Assembly (NCBI RefSeq): GCF_026013615.1
Contig: NZ_JAPDPI010000006.1
Span: 62,001-126,000, forward strand
Source: Plebeiibacterium marinum
Lineage (GTDB): Bacteria > Bacteroidota > Bacteroidia > Bacteroidales > Marinilabiliaceae
Length of the DNA stretch: 64,000 nucleotides
Direction of reading: 5' to 3'
Position 1 is the stretch's first letter, and each line of letters opens with the position of its first letter. Shown in pieces: positions 1-8,686 of the stretch. The translations under genes and the position numbers were made by a program. Below the pieces are notes generated by a model. The model saw only the letters and a program-made list of their open reading frames with translations. It did not search any database and was not told the origin of the DNA.

Positions 1-840
1 AAAAGCCATTCCCAAAAGAAACAACCAAACTATCCCCAACGGCTGTTGCTTTGGAAAACCATATTTATCTCCTGTCCACGACGAATCAAAAAAGCGTTTA
101 AAGTGCTCGCCTACTATAAAATAATCAATAAAACCCTCACTATGTTTTTCTGCCAAAATATACCATGGAACAGCTATCAATGCAGCAAGAGGCAATCCCA
201 ACACCCAAGGGATTCTTGAAAAAAGGTTTTTCCATTCCTTAAACCACAATACCCATACAAATATTGGTGGAACTGTTAATATCAACACAATAGGCCCTTT
301 TGCCAACAATCCTAACCCTACCCCTGCAAACATCAAGTATCCCCACACATTAGTCTTTTCACTAATTATTTGTTTCCAAAAGCCTATCATTACTAATGTT
401 ATGGCCAGCAACAAACTTGTATCTGTTGAAACCACACCGGCATGAAGCATGAACTGGGGAAGTGTAAACATTACAAATGCAGAAACCAATAGACTCATCC
501 CCTTATCCTTAACTGCTTTTCCTATTATTAAAACGATAAGAACACATAAGATAAATGCAGGAAAACGAACTGCAAATTCATTCACCCCAAATAATTTCAT
601 ACTTAAAGCTGACAACCATGTATTTAAAGGAGGCTTGGCCCAAAAAGGAACACCATAATCAATCTGGGGAGTAATCCAATTATTTGTTTCATACATCAAC
701 CTTGCTATTTCTCCGTATCTTGCCTCTGTTTTATCCATTAATGGCAATATGGCATTAAGCAGTAAACGCAACAATAGTATACCAATAAGGCTGTTGCGGT
801 AAAACTTCTTATCGTTTATCATTTGAGATAGTTTTTGCAT
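1..840 (-). CDS. Glycosyltransferase family 39/83-like membrane protein (ArnT/PMT type), 3' end cut by window
   Basis: Reading the minus strand from ATG at 840 gives 280 codons open to the window edge, so the C-terminus lies outside. The protein is very hydrophobic, with a first membrane segment near residues 17-32 followed by an extracytoplasmic loop containing DKTEARYGEIAR, the acidic loop motif of the ArnT/dolichyl-phosphate-mannose transferase superfamily, and then WAKPPLNTW, also typical of that family. These enzymes move a sugar from a polyprenyl-phosphate carrier to a lipid or protein outside the membrane. The gene starts inside the end of the upstream GT2 gene (32-bp overlap), and that GT2 protein is of the kind that makes polyprenyl-phosphate sugars, so donor synthesis and use are coupled. 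The acceptor is unknown. Confidence 0.85.
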   Translation of the reverse strand, partial: MQKLSQMINDKKFYRNSLIGILLLRLLLNAILPLMDKTEARYGEIARLMYETNNWITPQIDYGVPFWAKPPLNTWLSALSMKLFGVNEFAVRFPAFILCVLIVLIIGKAVKDKGMSLLVSAFVMFTLPQFMLHAGVVSTDTSLLLAITLVMIGFWKQIISEKTNVWGYLMFAGVGLGLLAKGPIVLILTVPPIFVWVLWFKEWKNLFSRIPWVLGLPLAALIAVPWYILAEKHSEGFIDYFIVGEHFKRFFDSSWTGDKYGFPKQQPLGIVWLFLLGMAF

Positions 841-1570
841 TATATTTTTTGTTTATCTTATATAAATCATACCACAATTTTATTGAATAGGAAAATTTAA
901 CCTTGGACTCATCCTTATCAATCCACGCCTTCAATGGAATTTCCCGGGCGATTTTTCTCATTTTTTTTCCTTTATAATGATGCTTTATCCTAAAAAACAA
1001 CTCAACATCAAACAACCACCTGGAAATAAAACTATCTTTAAAAATAAACTGAGCCAAATCTCGTCTAAACACCTTACATCCACATTGGGTATCATAAACA
1101 TTCATATCAAGAATTATTGATATTACAGTTGCTATGCCTCTGCCTATTATGTGTCTATACAATTTTCTATCAATACGATTATCAATCTTTTGAATTCTTG
1201 AACCAAAAGAAAAAACAATGTTCTTTTTTATTCGCTTGCTTACTTTAAGGCATTCTTTTAAAGATGTTGCCAAATCAGAATCCAAAAAGGCAATTTTTTC
1301 AAAGTCAAGGTTTTGGTTGTAACAATACAATACTCCATCACGAACAGCAGCAGCTTTGCCTCCATTTTTCTTCAGGCAATTTATATACACCCTATTAGGG
1401 GCTGTCTCTTTAATTTCTTCCAGTACCTTAAGCGTATTATCCCTTGATCCATCATCAGAGAACACAATTTTACACTGACTTGTTTCATTTAAAAACCTGA
1501 TAAAATCATTTTTGGGAAGTCTGGTTTCTTCATTATAACACGGAACAACTATCGCGATATTTTCATCCAT
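809..1570 (-). CDS. GT2 polyprenyl-phosphate glycosyltransferase (ALG5/DPM1-like)
   Basis: A 253-residue GT-A fold glycosyltransferase without membrane helices. It shows the N-terminal VVPCYNEE start of family 2, the nucleotide-binding FSDDGSRDNT near residues 37-46, the metal-binding DSD near residues 96-98, and DTQCGCKVFRRD near residue 160, which matches the DTQCGFK motif of dolichyl-phosphate beta-glucosyltransferases. The likely reaction is transfer of a hexose from a nucleotide sugar to undecaprenyl phosphate on the cytoplasmic face. It overlaps the downstream GT39/83-like gene, which would use this lipid-linked sugar as donor. The exact sugar cannot be read from the sequence. Confidence 0.88.
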   Translation of the reverse strand: MDENIAIVVPCYNEETRLPKNDFIRFLNETSQCKIVFSDDGSRDNTLKVLEEIKETAPNRVYINCLKKNGGKAAAVRDGVLYCYNQNLDFEKIAFLDSDLATSLKECLKVSKRIKKNIVFSFGSRIQKIDNRIDRKLYRHIIGRGIATVISIILDMNVYDTQCGCKVFRRDLAQFIFKDSFISRWLFDVELFFRIKHHYKGKKMRKIAREIPLKAWIDKDESKVKFSYSIKLWYDLYKINKKYNAKTISNDKR

Positions 1571-1729
1571 AGTGTAATATTTATTCTCCTTAACTTTTAA
1601 AACCCTGCAAAAATACTAAATCATTTTAATTCCATAGGTGATTTTTCGCCAAATGACAGCATATGTAATTCTATCAGATAAAAGCCGAAATAAAACGCTT
1701 GCAATGACAAAAACATTTTATCCTTCAAT

Positions 1730-3652
1730 TCAATAACCCATAAATTCAAAAGCACTCCGATAGGCATTTTTTTCATTCACATAATCCAAAAATGAGCTAT
1801 AAAACGGATGCTGGCCAATTGTAGCACTATCTCCAATTACCACCAGTTTCTTTTTTGCCCGTGTTATGGCAACATTCATTCTTCGAATATCAGATAAAAA
1901 CCCTATATCACCCTTTTCATTACAACGCACCAAACTAATATAAACAACATCCCTTTCCTGTCCTTGAAATGAATCGATCGTATTTACAGAAAGATTTAAA
2001 TCCAGATACTCAAACTCTCCTTCTATATCTTTAAAACAATCCTGCATTAATACAACCTGAGCTTTATAAGGCGAGATCACTCCTACTGATATTCCTTTGC
2101 TAACACCCATATGTTCTAACGAATTAAAATAAATTCTGAAATGTTTCATCAGCACCTCGCACTCTTCCTGGTTAAAAGAGCTTTTGGTTTCAGAATCCAT
2201 CTCCTCAAAATATCCACATCCAGCAGTATCTATAAACTCCATAGCCAAATCCTCTTCAAAAAGCTTCCAATCACCAACACAATCACTGGCAATCAATTTA
2301 TCATCATAAAAATATCGACTGGAAAACATCATAATATCTTCGTTCATCCGATATTGTTCCCGAAGCATAACTCCTACATTGTTACGCTTTATAACCTTTT
2401 CAAAAAGGGTTTCTGCTAATCCGGATTGTGCAGCCTCATATGATTTTATGGTAGGAGGCAATTGAAAATGATCACCTGCAAAAACAACCCTTTGCGCCTT
2501 GGTTATAGGTATCCATGTAGCTGGTTCCAATCCCTGAGCCGCTTCATCAATAAAAACAGTTTTGAACTTCCTGTCGCGGATTTGATAATTTGAAGCTCCA
2601 ACCATGGTAGATGCAATCACCTGTGCATTTGACAATATATCATTTATAATATAAAACTCAAGATGCTCAGCTTCTTTCTTTAGTTTTCCTGATTCTTGAA
2701 GCAACAGCCTTCTTTGATTCCTTTCCTCATATCCAAAATTCCGTTTGTATTTTATGGCCAATTGATAACATTCCTCGGCCTGCTTTTTTACAGCTTTTAA
2801 GTCCTTAAAATTATTATGATGTGCAATTTTAGCATCCAGTGTTTTTAAAAGATTTTCTTCGGTTACTCTTGCTGGATGACCAATCCGAACCACATTCAAC
2901 CCTCGTTCACCGAGTTTTTCAGACAAAAGATCAACAGCTGCATTACTAGGAGCACAAACCAAAACCTGTCCTTCTTCTCTAACAGTATGACATACCCCCT
3001 CTACTAATGTTGTTGTTTTACCTGTTCCTGGAGGCCCATGAACAACAGCTACATCCCTGGCATTGACTATACTATTCAGAGCTTCATTTTGGCTGATATT
3101 TAATCCGGAAACAACAATTTTCTCCCTCACCAAAATCAAGCCCTCTTCCTCTCCTAACAAAATCCCTCTTAAATATTCCAGGCGTTCATCCTGTGGCTGC
3201 ATTACTATCTTCAATGCACGCTCCATTTCTATATAGGAATTCTCGTCAAACAACAATTGAACACCAATATTGCCATTCCTCAACCATTTGGGTTCTTCAT
3301 CCACATTTAGGGTTATCATCATCCAATGATCACGCACCTGATTTACAACCCCGTTAACTGCGTGTTGGTGCTCATTATTATTACCTGCATTAGAAAACAA
3401 CGAAACCAACTTTCCAGACTGGAAAAGATGAGCTTGATGATGCTCTTTAGAACGCAAAACCTTAACCAACAACCTCTCACCTGTGTCAAATTTTGTACGT
3501 TCCACTTGTAATGGATACCAGCACACCCCTTCTTTCCTGCGCTCTACAATACTAGCGCCTGACATTTTAAGTTTATATTGGTTTAAGTCTTCCTGTTTTT
3601 CCAACTGAAGTAATGACAGTGTTTTTTTAAGACCCTCTATTATATGTCTCAT
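1730..3652 (-). CDS. Superfamily 1 DNA/RNA helicase, IGHMBP2/UPF1-like
   Basis: A 640-residue cytoplasmic SF1B helicase. Visible motifs in order are Walker A GPPGTGKTTT near residue 206, Walker B VFIDEAAQG near 365, GDHFQLPPT (motif III) near 392, REQYRMNE (motif IV region), DSFQGQERDVVYISLVR (motif V), and MNVAITRAKKKL (motif VI) near 597. The N-terminal 190 residues match the beta-barrel region found before the helicase core in IGHMBP2-type proteins. Bacterial members are common in Bacteroidota but their role (nucleic-acid unwinding in repair or RNA metabolism) is poorly known. It stands alone: 159 bp separate it from the glycosyltransferase genes downstream. Confidence 0.9.
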   Translation of the reverse strand: MRHIIEGLKKTLSLLQLEKQEDLNQYKLKMSGASIVERRKEGVCWYPLQVERTKFDTGERLLVKVLRSKEHHQAHLFQSGKLVSLFSNAGNNNEHQHAVNGVVNQVRDHWMMITLNVDEEPKWLRNGNIGVQLLFDENSYIEMERALKIVMQPQDERLEYLRGILLGEEEGLILVREKIVVSGLNISQNEALNSIVNARDVAVVHGPPGTGKTTTLVEGVCHTVREEGQVLVCAPSNAAVDLLSEKLGERGLNVVRIGHPARVTEENLLKTLDAKIAHHNNFKDLKAVKKQAEECYQLAIKYKRNFGYEERNQRRLLLQESGKLKKEAEHLEFYIINDILSNAQVIASTMVGASNYQIRDRKFKTVFIDEAAQGLEPATWIPITKAQRVVFAGDHFQLPPTIKSYEAAQSGLAETLFEKVIKRNNVGVMLREQYRMNEDIMMFSSRYFYDDKLIASDCVGDWKLFEEDLAMEFIDTAGCGYFEEMDSETKSSFNQEECEVLMKHFRIYFNSLEHMGVSKGISVGVISPYKAQVVLMQDCFKDIEGEFEYLDLNLSVNTIDSFQGQERDVVYISLVRCNEKGDIGFLSDIRRMNVAITRAKKKLVVIGDSATIGQHPFYSSFLDYVNEKNAYRSAFEFMGY

Positions 3653-3976
3653 TTAATATTTTTTTTGCGAATATAGGATTTTGATAATGAATATTGTAAT
3701 TAATACAAATACATCCCTTCCGCAATAGAACATAGTCTTATTTTTAAATAAAAAAATATGAATACCCCCATTATACATTACCGTGTACTTTAACGCTATT
3801 TTCACTTTTATATGATTAAACATTGATATAAGACCATTACAAAACAATACAATGCAAAATATCTCATACCTGATATTCCATACATTCAAAATACATTACA
3901 ATCTAACAATGTGCATCTTACACCCATTCTCAAAGCAACTACAATCTTTATATCAGCCAAAGTAAATGTTAAAAAA
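3653..3976. other. AT-rich intergenic region
   Basis: Divergent spacer between the helicase and the uronate operon. A 78-codon minus-strand reading frame at 3653-3889 abuts the helicase start but is rich in Ile/Phe/Cys, has no recognisable domain and looks like chance in AT-rich DNA. The only supported signals are the promoter and palindrome just downstream. Confidence 0.5.
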
Positions 3977-4007
3977 TTTGCTATTAAAAAAATGTTATGT
4001 AATTTCG
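3977..4007 (+). promoter_or_regulatory. Bacteroidota-type promoter for uxaC operon
   Basis: TTTG at 3977-3980, a 19-bp spacer, then TAATTTCG at 4000-4007. This fits the Bacteroidetes sigma-ABfr consensus TTTG-N19-21-TAnnTTTG with one mismatch in the -7 box. Transcription would start near 4013, about 28 bp before the uxaC start codon. Confidence 0.6.
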
Positions 4008-4011
4008 TGTT

Positions 4012-4019
4012 CGTTAACG
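4012..4019. promoter_or_regulatory. Palindrome CGTTAACG, candidate LacI-family operator
   Basis: A perfect 8-bp palindrome with the central geometry often used by LacI-family regulators, placed right at the predicted transcription start of the uronate operon, where a repressor would block initiation. A one-mismatch version, CGTAAACG, lies at 6603-6610 upstream of eda. The regulator encoded at the end of this operon is the natural candidate to bind here; this is inference. Confidence 0.4.
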
Positions 4020-4040
4020 GTAATATAACATACATATTTA

Positions 4041-5450
4041 ATGATGGAATCAAAAAACTTTATTAATCCAAATTTTGTATTAGAAAGCAAAACTGCTCAG
4101 GAAATCTACCACAAATATTCTGCAGACAAACCAATCATTGACTACCACTGTCATCTTGATCCCAAAATAATAGCTGAAAATAAAAGCTTTCCCAATCTGG
4201 GAGATATGTGGCTCGGAGGCGACCATTATAAGTGGAGAGCAATGAGGATTAATGGAGTTGAAGAAAAGTTTTGTACTGGAAATGTTACAGATAAAGAGAA
4301 ATTTTTAAAATGGGCAGAAACGGTGCCTTACACAGTTGGAAATCCTCTATACCATTGGACTCATTTGGAACTGGCCCGGTATTTTGATATATATGAACTT
4401 TTATCTCCCAAAAACGCAGATAAAATATACAACCAAACTCAGGAAATGCTTCAGACTCCCGAGTACAGCACCAGGAGTTTAATGAAAAAGATGAATGTTG
4501 AAATGGTTGGAACCACTGATGATCCGGCTGATTCTCTTGAATATCACCTCCAATTAAAAAAAGAAGGATTTGAAATTAAGGTATTACCTTCATTCAGGGC
4601 TGACAACGTACTAAAAACAGAAGATGCGGAAGCATTTAAATTGTATGTTGAAAAACTTGGTAAAGCAGCAGATATTTCAATTACAACATATGCAGAATTA
4701 ATTGATGCTCTGGATAAGAGACATGAATTCTTTCATGAAGTGGGATGCCGTGTTTCCGACAGTGGGCCGGATCGCTTTTTCTTTGCACCATACACAAATG
4801 ACGAGGCAAGCACTATCTTTAAAAAAGCCTTAGATGGTAAATCATTAACGATAGAAGAAAAAGAAAAATACTGCACAGCAGTAATGGCCGAACTAAGCAA
4901 AATGAACCATAAGCGAGGGTGGGTTCAACAATTCCATGTGGGTGCACTTAGAAACAATAATACCAGGATGTTTAATAGTCTCGGGGCTGATACAGGTTTT
5001 GATTCAATCAATGATCCACAGCCCGCTTTAAAGATGTCACAATTTCTGAATCACCTTGACAGCACAGATCAATTGGCAAAGACAATCCTATATAACTTAA
5101 ACCCTGCCGATAATGAGATGCTATTGACTATGTGTGGAAACTTCAGCGATGGCACTACGTTTGGAAAAGTAACCTATGGGGCTGCATGGTGGTTCCTTGA
5201 TCAAAAGACAGGAATGGAACGCCATCTGGAAGATCTTTCCGTATTAAGCTTAATAAGTCGCTTTATTGGAATGGTAACTGATTCAAGAAGTTTCCTTTCA
5301 TACCCACGTCATGAATATTTCAGACGAATAGCTTGTAATTTTATCGGAAACCAGGTAGAAAAAGGATTAATACCTAATGATGAAGAAATCTTGAAAACAG
5401 TAGTGGAAGGGTTCTCATACAACAATGCAAAAGCATATTTTAATTTTTAA
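4041..5450 (+). CDS. uxaC: Glucuronate (uronate) isomerase
   Basis: A 469-residue protein of the amidohydrolase superfamily, close to the 470 residues of E. coli UxaC. The motif DYHCHLDP near residues 34-41 carries the metal-ligand histidines of the family, and GTTDDPADSLEYH, RGWVQQFHVGALRNNN and DSRSFLSYPRHEYFRR are characteristic UxaC segments. It converts D-glucuronate to D-fructuronate (and D-galacturonate to D-tagaturonate) in the cytoplasm. It is the first gene of the operon and lies 21 bp before kdgK. Because only uxuB and uxuA follow, with no uxaA or uxaB, the operon is set up for the glucuronate/fructuronate branch. Either of two adjacent ATG codons (4041 or 4044) could be the start. 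Confidence 0.96.
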   Translation: MMESKNFINPNFVLESKTAQEIYHKYSADKPIIDYHCHLDPKIIAENKSFPNLGDMWLGGDHYKWRAMRINGVEEKFCTGNVTDKEKFLKWAETVPYTVGNPLYHWTHLELARYFDIYELLSPKNADKIYNQTQEMLQTPEYSTRSLMKKMNVEMVGTTDDPADSLEYHLQLKKEGFEIKVLPSFRADNVLKTEDAEAFKLYVEKLGKAADISITTYAELIDALDKRHEFFHEVGCRVSDSGPDRFFFAPYTNDEASTIFKKALDGKSLTIEEKEKYCTAVMAELSKMNHKRGWVQQFHVGALRNNNTRMFNSLGADTGFDSINDPQPALKMSQFLNHLDSTDQLAKTILYNLNPADNEMLLTMCGNFSDGTTFGKVTYGAAWWFLDQKTGMERHLEDLSVLSLISRFIGMVTDSRSFLSYPRHEYFRRIACNFIGNQVEKGLIPNDEEILKTVVEGFSYNNAKAYFNF

Positions 5451-5471
5451 TAATTATATAATAAATAAACA

Positions 5472-6509
5472 ATGGCAAAAAAAGTAGTAACCTTTGGAGA
5501 AATCATGCTTCGCTTTGCAACTCCGGGGTACCAACGTTTTTCTCAGGCTACATCGTTTAACGCCTCTTTTGGTGGTGGTGAGGCCAATGTAGCAGTATCA
5601 CTGGCTAATTACGGAGTAGATGTTTCATTTGTAACCCGTTTACCAGAAAACGATATAGCTAAAGCGTGCAAAATGGATATGCTTAAGCATTCCGTTAATA
5701 TGGATAACGTTGTTTATGGGGGTGATAGATTAGGTACGTACTATTTAGAAACCGGAGCTGTAGCACGTGCAAGTAAAGTTGTTTATGATAGAGCTTATTC
5801 TGCTTTTTCTCAGATTAAACCGGGAATGGTAAACTGGGAAGAAGTGCTAAAAGATGCTGATTTCTTTCATTGGACAGGGATTACGCCTGCCGTATCTCAA
5901 GGTGCAGCAGACGCTTGTCTTGAAGCCATTCAGGTTGCAAACCGTTTAGGTGTTACTGTATCAACAGACCTTAACTACCGTAAGAACCTTTGGAAATACG
6001 GTAAAACAGCTAATGAGGTAATGCCTGAATTAGTTGCAGGATGTGATATTGTACTTGGAAATGAAGAAGATGCAGAAATGGTTTTAGGTATCAAACCTGA
6101 AGGCGTGGACGTTACCGGAGGTCATGTCGAAGCTGAAGCATACAGAAGTGTTTCTCAACAAATAATGGCTAAATACCCAAGAGTTAAAAAAGTAATCACA
6201 ACGCTTCGTGGTTCAGTAAATGCCAACCATAATACCTGGTCGGGAGTGCTTTATGATGGCAAAACACTTTTTAAAGCCGCTGATTACAACATCACTCATA
6301 TAGTTGACAGAGTGGGTGGTGGTGACTCGTTTATGGGTGGATTAATCTATGGATTATTAACCTATGAAGGTGACGACCAAAAAGCTTTGGAATTTGCAAC
6401 TGCTGCATCATGCTTAAAACATACCATTTACGGTGACTACAACCTGGCAACAGTGGAAGAAGTAGAGAAGTTAATGGGTGGAGATGCATCAGGAAGAGTA
6501 TCAAGATAA
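5472..6509 (+). CDS. kdgK: 2-keto-3-deoxygluconate kinase, PfkB family
   Basis: A 345-residue ribokinase/PfkB sugar kinase. It begins VTFGEIMLRF, has the N-terminal FGGGEANVAVSLA substrate-binding segment, and near residues 279-294 the C-terminal signature DRVGGGDSFMGGLIYG whose Asp is the catalytic base. It phosphorylates 2-keto-3-deoxygluconate, the product of mannonate dehydratase, to KDPG. The place between uxaC and eda supports KDG rather than another ketose as substrate. Spacing of 21 bp to uxaC indicates cotranscription. Confidence 0.93.
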   Translation: MAKKVVTFGEIMLRFATPGYQRFSQATSFNASFGGGEANVAVSLANYGVDVSFVTRLPENDIAKACKMDMLKHSVNMDNVVYGGDRLGTYYLETGAVARASKVVYDRAYSAFSQIKPGMVNWEEVLKDADFFHWTGITPAVSQGAADACLEAIQVANRLGVTVSTDLNYRKNLWKYGKTANEVMPELVAGCDIVLGNEEDAEMVLGIKPEGVDVTGGHVEAEAYRSVSQQIMAKYPRVKKVITTLRGSVNANHNTWSGVLYDGKTLFKAADYNITHIVDRVGGGDSFMGGLIYGLLTYEGDDQKALEFATAASCLKHTIYGDYNLATVEEVEKLMGGDASGRVSR

Positions 6510-6880
6510 AAAATAAAAGCTGTTCAGAAACAAGGTTGAGTCAAGGTATATCCAAATATGTGTCTTATAAAAGTTTTTGAAAAATTTAACCGATTTTAAT
6601 AGCGTAAACGTACCTTTTAAAATCAAATATATATTTGAAGCAACTTTTGTTTTTGAACGCTTTAATGATATTTCATTTTTTCTTTGATGGTAGATTGTTA
6701 GATATAATGTATTGGTGAAGTTTTCCGGGCACAAAAAAACTTTTTCATCAACACCTCTGGATTTAGATCTTCAATCTGCCATCTTTTATATTTTTAAAAT
6801 AAACACATGGTAAATGGTAAGGGGAATAGATATTTCAATCATTCAGTTACCCAAACCTTTTATTTAAAAACCTAAATAAA
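6510..6880. other. Gap inside the uronate operon
   Basis: 371 bp between kdgK and eda, long for an operon interior. It contains CGTAAACG at 6603-6610, a near match to the palindrome at 4012-4019, so a second regulated promoter may lie here, but no convincing TAnnTTTG box was found. No coding potential was recognised; a 77-codon minus-strand frame (6501-6734) has no sign of being a gene. Confidence 0.4.
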
Positions 6881-7552
6881 ATGGCTAAATATTCAAAATT
6901 AGAAGTATTTCAGGCTATGAAAGAAACAGGTGTGGTTCCTGTTTTCTTTGACAAAGATATCGATGTATGCAAAGCGGTGCTTAAATCATGTTATGATGGC
7001 GGTATCCGCGTTTTTGAGTTTGTAAACCGAGGTGATTTTGCACATGAAGTTTTTGGCGAATTAAACAAATATGCGCTTGAAAACCTACCTGGCATGATCT
7101 TAGGTGCAGGATCGATTGTAGAAGAAGCAACCACTGCCTTATACATCCAGTTGGGTGCAAACTTCATTGTTTCTCCCCTACTGAATGAAAACATGGCTAA
7201 AATCTGTAACCGCAGAAAGGTAATGTGGTCACCAGGATGTGGAACTATATCCGAAATCAACAAAGCACAGGAATTAGGATCTGATTTGGTTAAATGTTTC
7301 CCTGCTTCTGAGGTTGGAGGTCCGTCGTTTGTTAAAGCCGTTAAAGCTCCAATGCCATGGACGGATATTATGCCTACCGGAGGAGTGGATACTTCGAAAG
7401 AAAACCTGGAAAAATGGTTTGATGCAGGTGTTACCTGTGTAGGCATGGGATCCAAATTATTCCCTAAAGAAGTTATGGCAAATAAAGACTGGAATGCCCT
7501 AACTGAAGTTGTTAAGGAACTTATGGCTAATGTAGAAGCAGCCAGAAAATAA
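6881..7552 (+). CDS. eda: KDPG / 4-hydroxy-2-oxoglutarate aldolase
   Basis: A 223-residue TIM-barrel class I aldolase. Key segments are the substrate-binding E in RVFEFVNRG, LGAGSI followed by a stretch around residue 70, the PGCGT motif, and the Schiff-base lysine in DLVKCFPA near residue 138, followed by MPTGGVD that binds the phosphate. It splits KDPG to pyruvate and glyceraldehyde-3-phosphate, the last step of hexuronate breakdown. It follows kdgK and precedes uxuB on the same strand. Confidence 0.95.
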   Translation: MAKYSKLEVFQAMKETGVVPVFFDKDIDVCKAVLKSCYDGGIRVFEFVNRGDFAHEVFGELNKYALENLPGMILGAGSIVEEATTALYIQLGANFIVSPLLNENMAKICNRRKVMWSPGCGTISEINKAQELGSDLVKCFPASEVGGPSFVKAVKAPMPWTDIMPTGGVDTSKENLEKWFDAGVTCVGMGSKLFPKEVMANKDWNALTEVVKELMANVEAARK

Positions 7553-7558
7553 ACTACT

Positions 7559-7607
7559 ATAGATAAGAGATAATAAGCAAATGATCTTTGTTAAAACTCT
7601 TATCTAT
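7559..7607 (+). promoter_or_regulatory. 11-bp perfect inverted repeat between eda and uxuB
   Basis: ATAGATAAGAG at 7559-7569 is exactly complementary to CTCTTATCTAT at 7597-7607, leaving a 27-nt loop. It starts 7 bp after the eda stop codon. No U-run follows, so it is more likely an mRNA-stabilising or processing hairpin, or an operator, than an intrinsic terminator. Confidence 0.4.
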
Positions 7608-7694
7608 TGCATATAAAACTTATAACTATAAAACTACAAATAGCATAATATTGAATACCAAATCAATACAATGCTGTTTATTCATCGTAACAAT

Positions 7695-8537
7695 ATGATT
7701 CCCTTAAATTTAAAAGACAAAGTAGCTGTAATTACCGGAGGCGGTGGAGTACTATGCTCAACTATGGCAAAAAGCCTGGCTTCTCAAGGTGTAAAAACAG
7801 CAATTCTAGACTTGAACCTGGAAGCGGCTGAAAAAGTTGCATCAGAAATAACTCAAGAATTTGGAACAAAGTCAATAGGTCTTTCTGCCAATGTATTGGA
7901 TAAAGCTTCATTAGAAAATGCAAAAGAAGAAATCAATAAAACATTAGGTCCTGTCGACTATTTGGTTAACGGTGCTGGAGGTAATGCAGCTTCTGCTACC
8001 ACAAAAGCAGAGTTTTTAACAGAAGATCTATTTGACAAACTTGAAGACACCTTCTTTGGTCTACAGATGGAAGGTTTTGATAAAGTTTTTGCTCTAAATT
8101 TCCAGGGAACTTTACTTCCTTCAATGGTTTTTGCCAAAGACATGTTAGAGAAAAAAGCTGGATCGATAATAAACGTATCCTCTATGAATTCTTACACGCC
8201 TCTAACAAAAATCCCGGCATATTCAGCTGCAAAAGCAGCAATAAACAACTTTACTCAATGGTTGGCCGTTCATTTTGCCAAAACCGGAATAAGGGTTAAT
8301 GCTATAGCTCCAGGATTCCTTTTGACAAACCAAAACCGCTTTTTGCTAATTGACGAAAAAACTGGTGAAGCGACCCCTCGTGGAGAAAAAATCATAAGAA
8401 ACACTCCAATGGAACGATATGGAGAGCCTGAAGAATTATGTGGAACATTGATGTACCTTCTTTCTGATTGGTCTAATTTCATTACTGGTGTTGTAGTACC
8501 TGTAGATGGTGGATTTAGTGCATATTCCGGAGTATAA
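7695..8537 (+). CDS. uxuB: D-mannonate oxidoreductase (fructuronate reductase), SDR family
   Basis: A classical short-chain dehydrogenase/reductase of about 280 residues. The cofactor motif TGGGGVLCSTMA lies near the N-terminus, NGAGG follows, and the catalytic triad shows as SSMNS and YSAAK. It reduces D-fructuronate to D-mannonate with NAD(P)H. E. coli UxuB is a different, larger dehydrogenase; the SDR form is the usual replacement in Bacteroidota uronate operons, and the neighbours uxaC and uxuA fix the role. An in-frame ATG exists at 7671, but the extra eight residues are not family-like and the start at 7695 (MIPLNLKDK) puts the fold at its usual position. Confidence 0.85.
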   Translation: MIPLNLKDKVAVITGGGGVLCSTMAKSLASQGVKTAILDLNLEAAEKVASEITQEFGTKSIGLSANVLDKASLENAKEEINKTLGPVDYLVNGAGGNAASATTKAEFLTEDLFDKLEDTFFGLQMEGFDKVFALNFQGTLLPSMVFAKDMLEKKAGSIINVSSMNSYTPLTKIPAYSAAKAAINNFTQWLAVHFAKTGIRVNAIAPGFLLTNQNRFLLIDEKTGEATPRGEKIIRNTPMERYGEPEELCGTLMYLLSDWSNFITGVVVPVDGGFSAYSGV

Positions 8538-8655
8538 TCATAAATGAAATAAGCATAAAAGCTGAAATAAGTGTTTTTTTTCTATTTTTATTGCCTTTGG
8601 TTATTATTATAGACAATCAAACTCTTGAAATCATAGATAACATTAAACAAATCAG

Positions 8656-8663
8656 TAGTTTCG
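8656..8663 (+). promoter_or_regulatory. Possible -7 element upstream of uxuA
   Basis: TAGTTTCG, one mismatch from TAnnTTTG and similar to the -7 box of the uxaC promoter, 24 bp before the uxuA start. No good TTTG box is seen 19-21 bp upstream, so this is tentative. Confidence 0.3.
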
Positions 8664-8686
8664 ACTATTGAATTAAGCTTAAAAAC

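Noticed and set aside
3653-3889. 78-codon minus-strand frame next to the helicase
   Set aside because: AT-rich, Ile/Phe-rich translation without domain, signal or ribosome site; overlaps the region with the uxaC promoter side and looks like chance.
6501-6734. 77-codon minus-strand frame between kdgK and eda
   Set aside because: Overlaps the kdgK stop region and lacks any protein-like features.
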